Of a stretch of 64,000 nucleotides of DNA, positions 7,612 to 15,583 are shown piece after piece; positions within the stretch are counted from its first letter, which is position 1; each line of letters starts with the position of its first letter. Under the pieces are notes generated by a model. It searched no databases and was not told the DNA's origin. It saw only the letters and a program-made list of their open reading frames with translations. This DNA is from Streptomyces sp. CB00455. Its GTDB lineage: Bacteria > Actinomycetota > Actinomycetes > Streptomycetales > Streptomycetaceae. The position numbers were made by a program, and so were the translations under genes. Location of the stretch: assembly GCF_001905445.1 (NCBI RefSeq), contig NZ_LIVQ01000004.1, positions 67,462 to 131,461 of the forward strand. Direction: 5' to 3'.

Positions 7612-9338
7612 TCCCCTCCATTCACAAGATGGGCACCCGCACCATCGGGCTGATCCGCTACCTCTACGGCCCGGGCACCCACGAGGAACACACCAACCCC
7701 CACCTCGTCGCCGCCTGGGACGCCCTGGCCCCCGACCCCGGCCGCGACCCGGCCGCCACCTACGAAGACCTGCAACAGCTCCTCGACCAGCCCGTCGAAG
7801 CCCTGCCCAAGTCGAGGCGCCCCACCGAGCACGTGTGGCACCTGTCCGTATGCGCCGCACCCGAGGATCCGACCCTGTCGGATGAGCAGTGGGGCGACAT
7901 CGCCCGCCGCATGGTCGCCGCCACCGGCATCGACCCCGGCGACGGCGCGGGCTGCCGCTGGGCAGCCGTCCGCCACGCCGACGACCACATCCACATCATC
8001 GCCACCACCGTCCGCGAAGACGGCCGCCGCCCCCGCCGCCACAACGAAGCCAAACGCGCCCAAGCCGAATCCCGCCACATCGAAGCCGACTACGGCCTGC
8101 GCCGCCTCAACACCGGCGACGGCACCGCCGCCCAACGCCCCACCAGCGCCGAACGCCACAAAGCCAACCGCCACAACAGGCAACGCACCCCGAGGGAAGA
8201 ACTGCGCGAAACCGTCCGCCACGCGGTTGCCGGCGCCCAGAGCGAGGAGGAGTTCTTCGGCCGACTCGCCACCGCCGGCCTCCTCGTAGGGCAGCGGAAG
8301 GCGCCGTCCGGGGACCTCCTCGGCTACACCGTCGCCCTCCCCGACGACCGCAACAGGCACGGCGAACCCGTCTTCTACTCCGGATCGAAGCTCGCCCCAG
8401 ACCTCTCCCTGCCCCGCATCCGCGAACGCTTCACCACGCTCGCAGAAGCCTCGGAAGGTGACAGCGGGCCCGGGCAGCCCGTCCTGCCGCCGGTGACCGG
8501 CCCCGCGTTCGCGCGGCGGAGGGCCGCCGCCGCCACCTGGCAGGCACTGCTGATCATCGACCAAGGCGACGACGGCACGGCAGCAGCCCAGATCGCTGCC
8601 GCCGCAGAAGTCCTCGACGCGCTGGCCAAGACCTCCGCCGCCCACACCCGCAAGGAACTCCGCGACGCGGCCTTCTCGTTCGAACGCGCCAGCCGCTCCC
8701 ATGTGAAGGCAGTCCGAGGACACGATCATGCTCTTCGGCAGGCCGCCCGCGACCTCGTCCACAGCGGACCCGCCCTCGGCCGAGGCGAGGACGGCGCCAC
8801 CACTGCCATGCTCATCGACATGGCGTTCTTCCTCGCCATCACCGCGGCGAACTGGCACGCAAAGAAGCACCACGCCCAACAAGCAGCAGCCGCACGGCAA
8901 GCCGCCGAACACCTACGCGCCGCCTACGAGGCAGCCGCCACCCAGCCCATGGGCGCCCTCCGGCAGCGAGGCCAGCGCATGGCCCTGCATGTTCAGCAAC
9001 GACAGGCTGCATTCGTCCGCCAGGCGCTGCCAGAGCTGGCCGAACGGATCCTGACCGAGCCCAGCTGGCCCGCCCTGGCCGCCACCCTCACCGACGCACA
9101 GAAGGCCGGACGCGACCCGGCCGCCCTGCTCGCCGAAGCCACCCAACGGCGCGAGCTCGACACCGCCACCTCGATCAGCGATGTCCTCGTCTGGCGCCTA
9201 CGCCGCAGCGCCCACCTGCCCGCCGCACCCGAGGCTCGGCACAAGCCACCTGCCCGCGGCGACAGGCGCACACCGCCTGCGGCACCCGCCGCACCGGCGG
9301 CAGTTAAGGCAGCAAGCGACTCAACCCGATGGCGCTGA
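7608..9338 (+). CDS. Relaxase/mobilisation nuclease
   Basis: 576 residues, coupled to mobC by a 4-base overlap. The N-terminal relaxase domain has the metal-binding motif HADDHIH (His123, His127, His129), preceded by HVWHLS (His75/His78) and followed by a basic stretch RRPRRHNEAKRAQ, as in PF03432 relaxases that nick oriT and pilot single-stranded DNA. No tyrosine can be firmly assigned as the nucleophile. The C-terminal ~300 residues are Ala-rich and helical. Its presence makes the element mobilisable by a helper; no coupling protein or TraB translocase is seen in the window. Confidence 0.88.
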   Translation: MIPSIHKMGTRTIGLIRYLYGPGTHEEHTNPHLVAAWDALAPDPGRDPAATYEDLQQLLDQPVEALPKSRRPTEHVWHLSVCAAPEDPTLSDEQWGDIARRMVAATGIDPGDGAGCRWAAVRHADDHIHIIATTVREDGRRPRRHNEAKRAQAESRHIEADYGLRRLNTGDGTAAQRPTSAERHKANRHNRQRTPREELRETVRHAVAGAQSEEEFFGRLATAGLLVGQRKAPSGDLLGYTVALPDDRNRHGEPVFYSGSKLAPDLSLPRIRERFTTLAEASEGDSGPGQPVLPPVTGPAFARRRAAAATWQALLIIDQGDDGTAAAQIAAAAEVLDALAKTSAAHTRKELRDAAFSFERASRSHVKAVRGHDHALRQAARDLVHSGPALGRGEDGATTAMLIDMAFFLAITAANWHAKKHHAQQAAAARQAAEHLRAAYEAAATQPMGALRQRGQRMALHVQQRQAAFVRQALPELAERILTEPSWPALAATLTDAQKAGRDPAALLAEATQRRELDTATSISDVLVWRLRRSAHLPAAPEARHKPPARGDRRTPPAAPAAPAAVKAASDSTRWR

Positions 9339-9414
9339 CCTCGGTTGGGCGGGCTTGCGGGCTCGTCGTGACGCTGGAGGGTTGCGCCGACGCCGGGGGC
9401 GCCACCGAGCGCTG

Positions 9415-10755
9415 TCAGGCGACAGCAGGAAGAGCCCGCAGCCTGTCCCGGAACTCACGGACGGACGGCACCGCGCCGTGCGGCTCCAGGTAGTCGCTGA
9501 ACTTCGTCAGCCGGACGTACGCCCGGTCGGAGCGGACGCGGTTCTCCAGCAGCTCCAGGCCGAGATTGGCGGCGTCCAAGGCCCCGTCCAGGTCCCGGGC
9601 AGCCAGGCGGGCCGTCGCGAGGCGGCCGGAGCGTACGGCACGGTCGCGAGGGACCGCTTGGTCCACCGCGATCGCGAGGGCGCTGGTGGCGCGCTCGGGG
9701 AAGCCGGAGCGGAGCATGATCTTGCCCTCGGTGGACTTGAGCTGAGCTTCCCCGTACCAGCCCAGCCAGTCGGGGCGGTCGCCTTCGTGGTGGGCGCCCC
9801 ACAGGTCGTAGGCCCGGTTGAGCGACTTGCCGGCCGCCTCGTGCTGGGTGTCTCGTGACAGGGCTTCGGCTTGATGGAGGTAGAGGTAGGAGGCCGCCGC
9901 CGACGGGAGGGCCGTCGGGGCGTTGCCGATGGCGGTGTCGATGAGCTTCACACGCGCGGCCGTGTCGCCTGAGTCGGAGATGTGGATGCCCATCTCGGCC
10001 AGGATGAAGGCGCCGAAGCCGTCGTCCTTCGCGCTGTGTGCGCTGCGGAGGGCGCCGACGTAGTAGCGCTGGCCGAGGGAGCGAAGACCCTTGTCGTAGG
10101 CCATCCATCCGGCGAGGTACGACACCCGGGCCGCCGTGGCGTAGAGGCGGTGTTCGACGGCGTCGGTGTAGCGCCCGTGGTCGAGGAGGCCGGTGATCAG
10201 GGCGAGGTCGCTGGTGGCCTGGTCCAGGAGGCGGGCGCCACCCATCTGGTCGTCGAGCGTGCGGAGGGTATCTACCCGCGCTTCGATGGTGGTCACCATC
10301 GCGTCGGTGACGCGGTCGCCGTCGAATGCCGAGGCGAACGCCTCCGGTGCGGCTGCCCAGTTGGCCGCGACACCCGTCAGCGCGGCACCGGTAATGGAGA
10401 GGAACCCCCGGCGATCCATGTGGCCGCTCCTGACCAGATCGGCAAACACCTTCACGGTACCGGCCGGAGTCCATGGGGCCACCAAGGCCGTTGACTCCCA
10501 CGCCGGTAGCCATCGGGGCCAGGCCGCCGAGCGTACGTGGTCCTCGGGAACGCCCAGCAGGTGGGCGAGCACCAACTGCGCGTCCGCGTCGGGTTCCTGC
10601 CCTTGCTCCCACTTCCAGACCGTCGTCCGGTTGGTGGCCAGCGGTACGCCCAGCTCACCCCCGCGTTCGCACATGAGCCGGGCTAACTCGGCCTTGCCCC
10701 AGCCCTTGCCTTCTCGCACGTAGGTCAGCGGGTGCAGAGCCATCGGGTCAGACAT
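9415..10755 (-). CDS. XRE-family regulator with TPR-like C-terminal domain
   Basis: 446 residues, ATG preceded by GGGAGAGGTGGG. An N-terminal helix-turn-helix lies at about residues 10-70 (KAELARLMCERGG ... TTVWKWEQGQEPD). A long helical region follows (about 150-440) with repeated helix pairs of tetratricopeptide type. Such regulators are common next to Streptomyces secondary-metabolite and peptide cassettes. Here the gene is divergent from the small-ORF/ATP-grasp cassette, with a strong hairpin operator between, so it is the likely controller of that cassette (inference). It is convergent with the relaxase gene. Confidence 0.85.
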   Translation of the reverse strand: MSDPMALHPLTYVREGKGWGKAELARLMCERGGELGVPLATNRTTVWKWEQGQEPDADAQLVLAHLLGVPEDHVRSAAWPRWLPAWESTALVAPWTPAGTVKVFADLVRSGHMDRRGFLSITGAALTGVAANWAAAPEAFASAFDGDRVTDAMVTTIEARVDTLRTLDDQMGGARLLDQATSDLALITGLLDHGRYTDAVEHRLYATAARVSYLAGWMAYDKGLRSLGQRYYVGALRSAHSAKDDGFGAFILAEMGIHISDSGDTAARVKLIDTAIGNAPTALPSAAASYLYLHQAEALSRDTQHEAAGKSLNRAYDLWGAHHEGDRPDWLGWYGEAQLKSTEGKIMLRSGFPERATSALAIAVDQAVPRDRAVRSGRLATARLAARDLDGALDAANLGLELLENRVRSDRAYVRLTKFSDYLEPHGAVPSVREFRDRLRALPAVA

Positions 10756-10801
10756 CCCACCTCTCCCCTCAGGTCGGTAGTCAGGAGGTTACTCCCCGTG
10801 T

Positions 10802-10836
10802 GAGAAACGGGGGTTTCTCTCGCTGGAGAAACCCCC
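10802..10836. promoter_or_regulatory. Overlapping inverted repeats between regulator and cassette, likely operator
   Basis: GGGGGTTTCTC (10809-10819) pairs with GAGAAACCCCC (10826-10836), 11 bp each with a 6-nt spacer. The same GTTTCTC also pairs with GAGAAAC at 10802-10808. Three alternating half-sites spaced like this suggest a multimeric operator for the XRE regulator 46 bases away. It could also form a hairpin in the cassette leader. Confidence 0.55.
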
Positions 10837-11009
10837 GGGAAACGTTCCGGGCCCGTGGTCCACGGCCGTTCACTGGGCCCACGCCGTTCGGAGCTCAGTA
10901 CCCGGGCAACCGGCTCCCCCGCCCCGCTCCGGACGGCTCCCAGGACCGCAGCCCGTCATCGGCGCCCCTCACGTGGGTGACGGGCTGCACCACCCCCGAG
11001 GAGGTCGTG

Positions 11010-11174
11010 ATGAGCCAGTCCCTGCCCGTACGCACGCCCGGCGCCAGCGGACGCCAGCACACCGTTCCCGAGCCGCAGGCCGGTCCGAGCCCGGCCCTCC
11101 GTGCCCGCGCCGAATCCGGCTGGGTGAGATTCCTTCGTCGCGGAGGGAGCGACCGCGAGGAGTCCGAGCGGTGA
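11010..11174 (+). CDS. Small basic protein of the ATP-grasp cassette (possible precursor peptide)
   Basis: 54 residues from ATG with GAGGAGG 5-6 bases upstream. Rich in Arg, Ser, Pro and Glu, with an aromatic patch (ESGWVRFLRR) near the C-terminus. No family recognised. The stop overlaps the GTG of the next small ORF (GTGA), so it is translated as part of the cassette. It may be a substrate or leader-bearing peptide for the downstream ligase; that is inference. Confidence 0.6.
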   Translation: MSQSLPVRTPGASGRQHTVPEPQAGPSPALRARAESGWVRFLRRGGSDREESER

Positions 11175-11371
11175 ATCCGGTCGACTCCGAAGGCCGGGAG
11201 GACCACCCCCTACTTCACCGCTGGGTCCGCGACATCGCGAGCCGGTGCGAGGGGGAGCTGACGGAAGTTGTCCACGAGAGGCACGGCGGCCGGCTCATCC
11301 GCATCGCCTACATCCAGCCCGCGAACGGCATCGGCTGGTCGACCGCCGCCGACAACATCGGGCCCGCCTGA
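11171..11371 (+). CDS. Small protein of the ATP-grasp cassette, family not recognised
   Basis: 66 residues from GTG, coupled on both sides: its start overlaps the previous stop and its TGA shares a base with the next ATG. Acidic helical N-terminus, one Cys, then a beta-like stretch GRLIRIAYIQPANGIGWSTA and the tail DNIGPA. The C-terminal half looks like a short structured domain rather than random coil. It could be a carrier, substrate or accessory subunit of the cassette enzymes. No function assigned. Confidence 0.65.
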   Translation: MNPVDSEGREDHPLLHRWVRDIASRCEGELTEVVHERHGGRLIRIAYIQPANGIGWSTAADNIGPA

Positions 11372-11460
11372 TGAGGCAGCGCCTCGCTCTCGTGGCCTAC
11401 GTCATCGCCGTTACCGCGCTCGTCGTCACGTTGGCCATCGCCGGAAGCCCGGACCGCTGA
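11371..11460 (+). CDS. 29-residue single-span membrane peptide
   Basis: ATG overlaps the preceding stop (TGATG). The peptide is Met-Arg-Gln-Arg followed by an uninterrupted hydrophobic span (about residues 5-24) and a polar end SPDR. Positive-inside orientation predicts the N-terminus in the cytoplasm. Too short for family assignment; coding status rests on the overlap and on the clean hydrophobic pattern. Confidence 0.45.
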   Translation: MRQRLALVAYVIAVTALVVTLAIAGSPDR

Positions 11461-11477
11461 GAAATGGGAGGAGCACC

Positions 11478-12599
11478 ATGAGACGTACCGCGAACCGCGG
11501 GTTCAACCACCGCCAGGCCGTGACCGAGGAGTGGTTCCGCACTCGGGTTCTTCCCCGCGTATCCGGAGTGCGGTTCCTGCCCTACCAGGTGCGGCAGCTG
11601 CGGAGCGAGCACCTTCCCGCGATGCTGCGCGATGAGGACCGGAAGAGCATGGCCCTTATCGCAGGGGACCTGGTGAAGGTCACCACGCGGTGGCAGTGCC
11701 TGCCCTTCCACTACTTCCGCTACGGCGGATACCGGCGCGAGGTGTCCGCCGAGCGAGCCTGCTCGTACCTGCCGGAGACGGCCCTGTTCCACCGGCTCCT
11801 TCCCCGCGTGAACCGGGACACGATCGACCTGGACGACAAGGCGTCCTGCAAGAAGATCCTCTCCGCGGCCGGCATCCCGCAGCCCGCACTGATCGCGAGC
11901 GGCGACCACCGCGTCGGTGTGACGTCCGACGGTGAGGCGGTGTCGCTGCCGGACGTCCTCGATCGCGCTTCCGGCTTCGGGCGCGTGGTGGTCAAGCCCT
12001 CCCGCTACTCCAGCGGTGGATCCGGCGTCGTGATCGTGTGCCCTGGCGAGGGCGGCTTCGACCTGTCGGCCTACGCGGAGCGGTGGGGTACGTGGCTGGT
12101 GGAGCAGCACGTGCCACAGCATCCCGACCTGGACGTGTTGAACCCGTACGCCCTCAACACGTTCCGCGTGATCACCCTGCTTCGTGACGGCGCCGCCGAG
12201 GTCCGGTACGTGATGTTGAAGCTCGGCGGCATCGACAGCAGGACAGACAACTCGGCCGTCGGCGGCATGCAGATCCGAGTCCACCCGGACGGGCGACTCG
12301 ACCGCCACGGCTATGACCGGTACCTGAACGCCCACACCCGCCACGGGGTCAGTTCGGTGCCGTTCGCCGACCACCGGATCTCCCGCATGACGGAGGTCCG
12401 AGAGCTGGCCGAGCGTTGTGCCCGTCTGTTCCCGCAGGTGCCCTTCATCGGCTGGGACATCGCACTCACGCCCGGCGGACCCGTGGTCATCGAGGGCAAC
12501 AGCAGCCCTTCCCTCGCACACATCCAGCGCACCCACGGCGGTGTCGCGCTGGAGCTCGTCCCCGCGCTCCGCTCCGTGATGGATCGCCCGATCATCTGA
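11478..12599 (+). CDS. ATP-grasp ligase (sugar-transfer-associated ATP-grasp type)
   Basis: 373 residues, ATG with GGGAGGAG 5 bases upstream. Conserved features are the phosphate/lysine strand VVVKPSRYSSGGSGV around residues 170-190 and the Mg-binding end GWDIALTPGGPVVIEGNSSPS, with the acidic and Asn ligands in VIEGN. ATP-grasp enzymes activate a carboxylate as acyl phosphate and join it to an amine, hydroxyl or thiol. The family is known from sugar-transfer loci and from peptide tailoring. Neighbouring tiny ORFs and a Cys-tRNA-synthetase-like gene favour an amino acid or peptide substrate here, but the substrate cannot be read from sequence. Confidence 0.82.
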   Translation: MRRTANRGFNHRQAVTEEWFRTRVLPRVSGVRFLPYQVRQLRSEHLPAMLRDEDRKSMALIAGDLVKVTTRWQCLPFHYFRYGGYRREVSAERACSYLPETALFHRLLPRVNRDTIDLDDKASCKKILSAAGIPQPALIASGDHRVGVTSDGEAVSLPDVLDRASGFGRVVVKPSRYSSGGSGVVIVCPGEGGFDLSAYAERWGTWLVEQHVPQHPDLDVLNPYALNTFRVITLLRDGAAEVRYVMLKLGGIDSRTDNSAVGGMQIRVHPDGRLDRHGYDRYLNAHTRHGVSSVPFADHRISRMTEVRELAERCARLFPQVPFIGWDIALTPGGPVVIEGNSSPSLAHIQRTHGGVALELVPALRSVMDRPII

Positions 12600-12611
12600 C
12601 CAGGAGTTCTC

Positions 12612-13541
12612 GTGGAAAACCTGAAAATGCAGGCCCGTGCCGCAGCCGGGGGTCTGCTCAACACGCTCAAGACGATGCCCGAGGTCCAGGCGCTCTACGT
12701 CCTTTCCTCCTCGGCCGTCGCGCCGCGCAACGTCACCCGGTTCAGCACGGACTCCGACTTCGACCTGGCCGTCGTCCTCGACGTCCCGATCAAGGAGGAC
12801 GAGTGGAGGCCGCGGCCGGCGGACACGTACGCCTTGGTCCGCGACCGGCTCCCTGCCTGGATCCCGGAGTTCAGCTTCCACCTGCCGGTCCCCTGGGGAC
12901 GCATGGAGGTCAACGTCCACCAGCTCCTCTTCCAGTACGAGGCCGACCCGCGCACCACGTGGAACAGCGACAAGTGCGACGCCTACGGGAACAAGGGCGA
13001 GCCGCTGTTCGACCGCGAAGACGCCTTCGAGGCGCTGATCTCCCATAAGACGCGGGAGCAGCTTGAACGGCTGGAGGGCGAGACCCACCGGCTGTACAAC
13101 CGGATCACCTGGGACGTGCGTGAGATCCCGCTGCGCATGGCTCGGCGGGTCGGCGTGCCCACGGGCCACTTCGTCCTGTCGGGCGCGCTGGACGAGGTCG
13201 TCGACTGGATGTACGCCCGCTCGGGTTGGCTGCTGCCGAACATGAAGTGGAAGCTGTACTCCCTCGGCGCCCTCGGCCGGATCAGCGGCGAGCAGGAGAA
13301 CCTGCTGATCGAGGCCCAGCAGTGCGACCCGCTGTCGATGGTCGACCTGGAGCGGCGATGCGAAGCCCTGGGGGAGTTCTGCCAGTCCGCCGGGATGGAC
13401 CTGAGCACCGGCGCGATCGCGACCGTGCGGAAGGCTTACCAGCAGGCCAACCACCACCTTCTCGGGGACGCGGCAGCGGCTTTCGCCACCCTGCCATCCC
13501 CGGGATTCGTACCCTTCGGCGGGCGCGGCGGTTCCAGTTAG
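12612..13541 (+). CDS. Nucleotidyltransferase of the pol-beta superfamily
   Basis: 309 residues from GTG with AGGAG upstream, 12 bases after the ATP-grasp gene. The N-terminal fold has the signature LSSSA ... STDSDFDLAVV, with metal-binding Asp49 and Asp51 and a third acidic residue in RMEVNVHQ (Glu99). The rest is helical, as in aminoglycoside- or kanamycin-type nucleotidyltransferases. It probably transfers AMP or another NMP to a small molecule or protein. In this operon it could activate or protect the product, or act as self-resistance; neither is shown by the sequence. Confidence 0.75.
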   Translation: MENLKMQARAAAGGLLNTLKTMPEVQALYVLSSSAVAPRNVTRFSTDSDFDLAVVLDVPIKEDEWRPRPADTYALVRDRLPAWIPEFSFHLPVPWGRMEVNVHQLLFQYEADPRTTWNSDKCDAYGNKGEPLFDREDAFEALISHKTREQLERLEGETHRLYNRITWDVREIPLRMARRVGVPTGHFVLSGALDEVVDWMYARSGWLLPNMKWKLYSLGALGRISGEQENLLIEAQQCDPLSMVDLERRCEALGEFCQSAGMDLSTGAIATVRKAYQQANHHLLGDAAAAFATLPSPGFVPFGGRGGSS

Positions 13542-13595
13542 ACGCTTATGTCCGGGCGTCAGTACGCTGCGTGATCCGCTTACACAGGAGGCATG

Positions 13596-14972
13596 ATGTC
13601 GATCAAGGTCCACAACACGCTCACCAACCAGTCGGAGGAGTTCCGCCCCGAGCGGGAGGCCGAGGTGCGGATGTTCGTGTGCGGACCCACCGTCTACGGC
13701 CCCAGCCACGTCGGGCACGCGAAGACGTACACGCAGTTCGACTTCATCGCCCGGTACCTGGAAGCGAGCGGGTACAAGGTCACGTACCTCCAGAACATCA
13801 CCGACGTCGATGACAAGATCATCCGGCGCTCGGCGGAGGAAGGCGCCCCGCCGGAGGAGATCGCGGCGCTCTTCGAGAAGCAGTACCTGGAGGACATGGC
13901 CGCGCTGGGGAACACCCGCGTCGACGTCCACGCGCGGGCCCACGACCACATCGACGGGATCGTGGACCAGATCAAGCGGCTGATCGAGCGCGGCCACGCC
14001 TACCAGCTCGACGACGGCTGGTACTTCGACCTGGCCTCGTTCCCCGCGTACGGCAAGCTCTCCGGCCGCACCGACCTGCGACCCGAGGACTCGGTGTCGC
14101 GGATCGACGACAACTCGAAGAAGCGCAACCCGGGCGACTTCGCGCTGTGGAAGGGCCGCAAGGACGGCGAGCCGTTCTGGGAGACCGAGCTGGGACCGGG
14201 CCGGCCGGGTTGGCACATCGAGGACACCGCGATCACGGAGACGTTCTTCGGACCCTCGTACGACCTGCACGGTGGGGCCGTGGACCTCATCTTCCCGCAC
14301 CACGAGGCTGAGGTGGCCCAGATGGAAGCCGCCTCCGGGATCGAGCCGCTGGCCCGCTACTGGATGCACACCGGTCTGCTGCGCGTCGACGGCGAGAAGA
14401 TGTCGAAGAGCACCGGGAACTTCCTCACCATCCGCGACGCCCTCGCCCGGACGGATTTCCGTACGCTGCGGCACGCGTTCCTCTCCCAGCACTACCGCTC
14501 CTCCATGGAGCTGAGCGACTCCACGCTGGAGCAGGCCCGAGGGGCACGCCGCCGGATCGAGAACTTCGCCCGGACCATCGACCCCGCGCACACGGACAGC
14601 CAGGCGAACGCCGCACGCGCCGCCGATGCCTGGAAGGAGATGCGTGAGCGCCTGGACGACGACTTCGACACCCCCGGCGCCCTCGCCGTCCTGTTCCAGT
14701 ACATCCGCGAGCAGAACCGCATGGAGGAACCGGCCGGCCCGGCCGCCCTGCGGCTGATCGAGGACGTGAACAACCTCTTCGGAACCTTCGACATCCTCGG
14801 CGCCGCCCAGGGCGACGCCGTCGTCGACGAACTCGTGAAGGAGCGCGACCGGCTCCGTGCGGCGAAGAAGTTCGCCGAGGCCGACGCGATTCGAGACCAG
14901 CTCACCCAGCAGGGCGTGATCCTCGAGGACTCGCCCGAAGGCACCCGTTGGTGGAAGGAGCCCACCGTATGA
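13596..14972 (+). CDS. Cysteinyl-tRNA synthetase paralogue with altered zinc site
   Basis: 458 residues. Tandem ATGs (13593, 13596) follow AGGAGG; the second has the better spacing. Class I hallmarks are intact: SHVGH (residues 37-41) for HIGH and KMSKS (268-272). Zinc ligands of CysRS correspond to Cys29, His235 and Glu239, but the fourth, the Cys in the canonical GWHIEC motif, is Asp210 here (GRPGWHIEDTAI). Since that zinc grips the cysteine thiolate, substrate choice may differ. Length is close to a full CysRS (~465), longer than MshC. It is a cassette gene, not the housekeeping copy; its stop overlaps the oxygenase start. Likely a dedicated aminoacyl-AMP or aminoacyl-tRNA source. Confidence 0.85.
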   Translation: MSIKVHNTLTNQSEEFRPEREAEVRMFVCGPTVYGPSHVGHAKTYTQFDFIARYLEASGYKVTYLQNITDVDDKIIRRSAEEGAPPEEIAALFEKQYLEDMAALGNTRVDVHARAHDHIDGIVDQIKRLIERGHAYQLDDGWYFDLASFPAYGKLSGRTDLRPEDSVSRIDDNSKKRNPGDFALWKGRKDGEPFWETELGPGRPGWHIEDTAITETFFGPSYDLHGGAVDLIFPHHEAEVAQMEAASGIEPLARYWMHTGLLRVDGEKMSKSTGNFLTIRDALARTDFRTLRHAFLSQHYRSSMELSDSTLEQARGARRRIENFARTIDPAHTDSQANAARAADAWKEMRERLDDDFDTPGALAVLFQYIREQNRMEEPAGPAALRLIEDVNNLFGTFDILGAAQGDAVVDELVKERDRLRAAKKFAEADAIRDQLTQQGVILEDSPEGTRWWKEPTV

Positions 14973-15538
14973 CCTGGAAGAGCCGCTTACCGCTCGTCGC
15001 AGAGAGCGCGATCCCCCTCAGCCTCTGCGGAGCGCTGATGGACCACGTGAAGAACCAGACCGCCCACCCGCGCACCTACCAGGGCGTCATCGACGAATCG
15101 CTGCGCAAGAGCGAGTACGTCGAGATCCCGACGCACCTGGAAGGGGCGGTCATCTCGCACTGCGTCGCCCACTTGCGTGGCCACTTCGAGATAACCCCGC
15201 AACGCATATCCACCCAGCCCGCGGTCGTCTACCGCTACGGCCCCGGCATCGGCTTCGTCGCCCACCACGACGAGGTCACCGACATCGAGCGCGAGCGGGC
15301 CCGGACCAACGGACAGCCCGTCGTCGGCGGCGACCTCACCCTCGTGATCTGGCTCAACACCCCTGACTCATACGGCGGCGGCGAGCTGTTCTTCGAGAAC
15401 CCCGCCCAGGAGATCAAGCCGCCCTGCGGAACCCTGGTCGCCTTCCCGGCCACCCGCGACCACATCCACGGCGTACGGCCGATCACGAGCGGCGAACGCG
15501 TCACCCTCGTCGTACGCGTCGATGCCGAATGCCTTTGA
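14969..15538 (+). CDS. 2-oxoglutarate/Fe(II)-dependent oxygenase
   Basis: 189 residues, coupled to the CysRS paralogue by ATGA. A double-stranded beta-helix core with the iron triad: His99-x-Asp101 (AHHDEV) and a distal His in DHIHGV (165 or 167), followed by Arg177 (SGERVTL) for 2OG binding, in the order found in prolyl-4-hydroxylase-like enzymes. It would hydroxylate an amino acid or peptide residue. Being the last gene in the overlapping run, it probably tailors what the ligase/synthetase pair makes (inference). No signal peptide. Confidence 0.85.
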   Translation: MTWKSRLPLVAESAIPLSLCGALMDHVKNQTAHPRTYQGVIDESLRKSEYVEIPTHLEGAVISHCVAHLRGHFEITPQRISTQPAVVYRYGPGIGFVAHHDEVTDIERERARTNGQPVVGGDLTLVIWLNTPDSYGGGELFFENPAQEIKPPCGTLVAFPATRDHIHGVRPITSGERVTLVVRVDAECL

Positions 15539-15583
15539 GCACAACCCACTTGCCCTGCCAGAGCGGGCAGCCAAGATGCCAGG

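Noticed and set aside
11397..14591. A very long open frame on the minus strand opposite the ATP-grasp, nucleotidyltransferase and CysRS-like genes
   Set aside because: Its translation has no motif, and the plus-strand genes have clear families and ribosome sites; the frame is open only because of GC-rich codon positions.
13596..14972. MshC (mycothiol ligase) as identity of the CysRS paralogue
   Set aside because: The protein has full CysRS length including the C-terminal anticodon-side region, whereas MshC is shorter, and MshC also keeps the zinc Cys that is Asp here.
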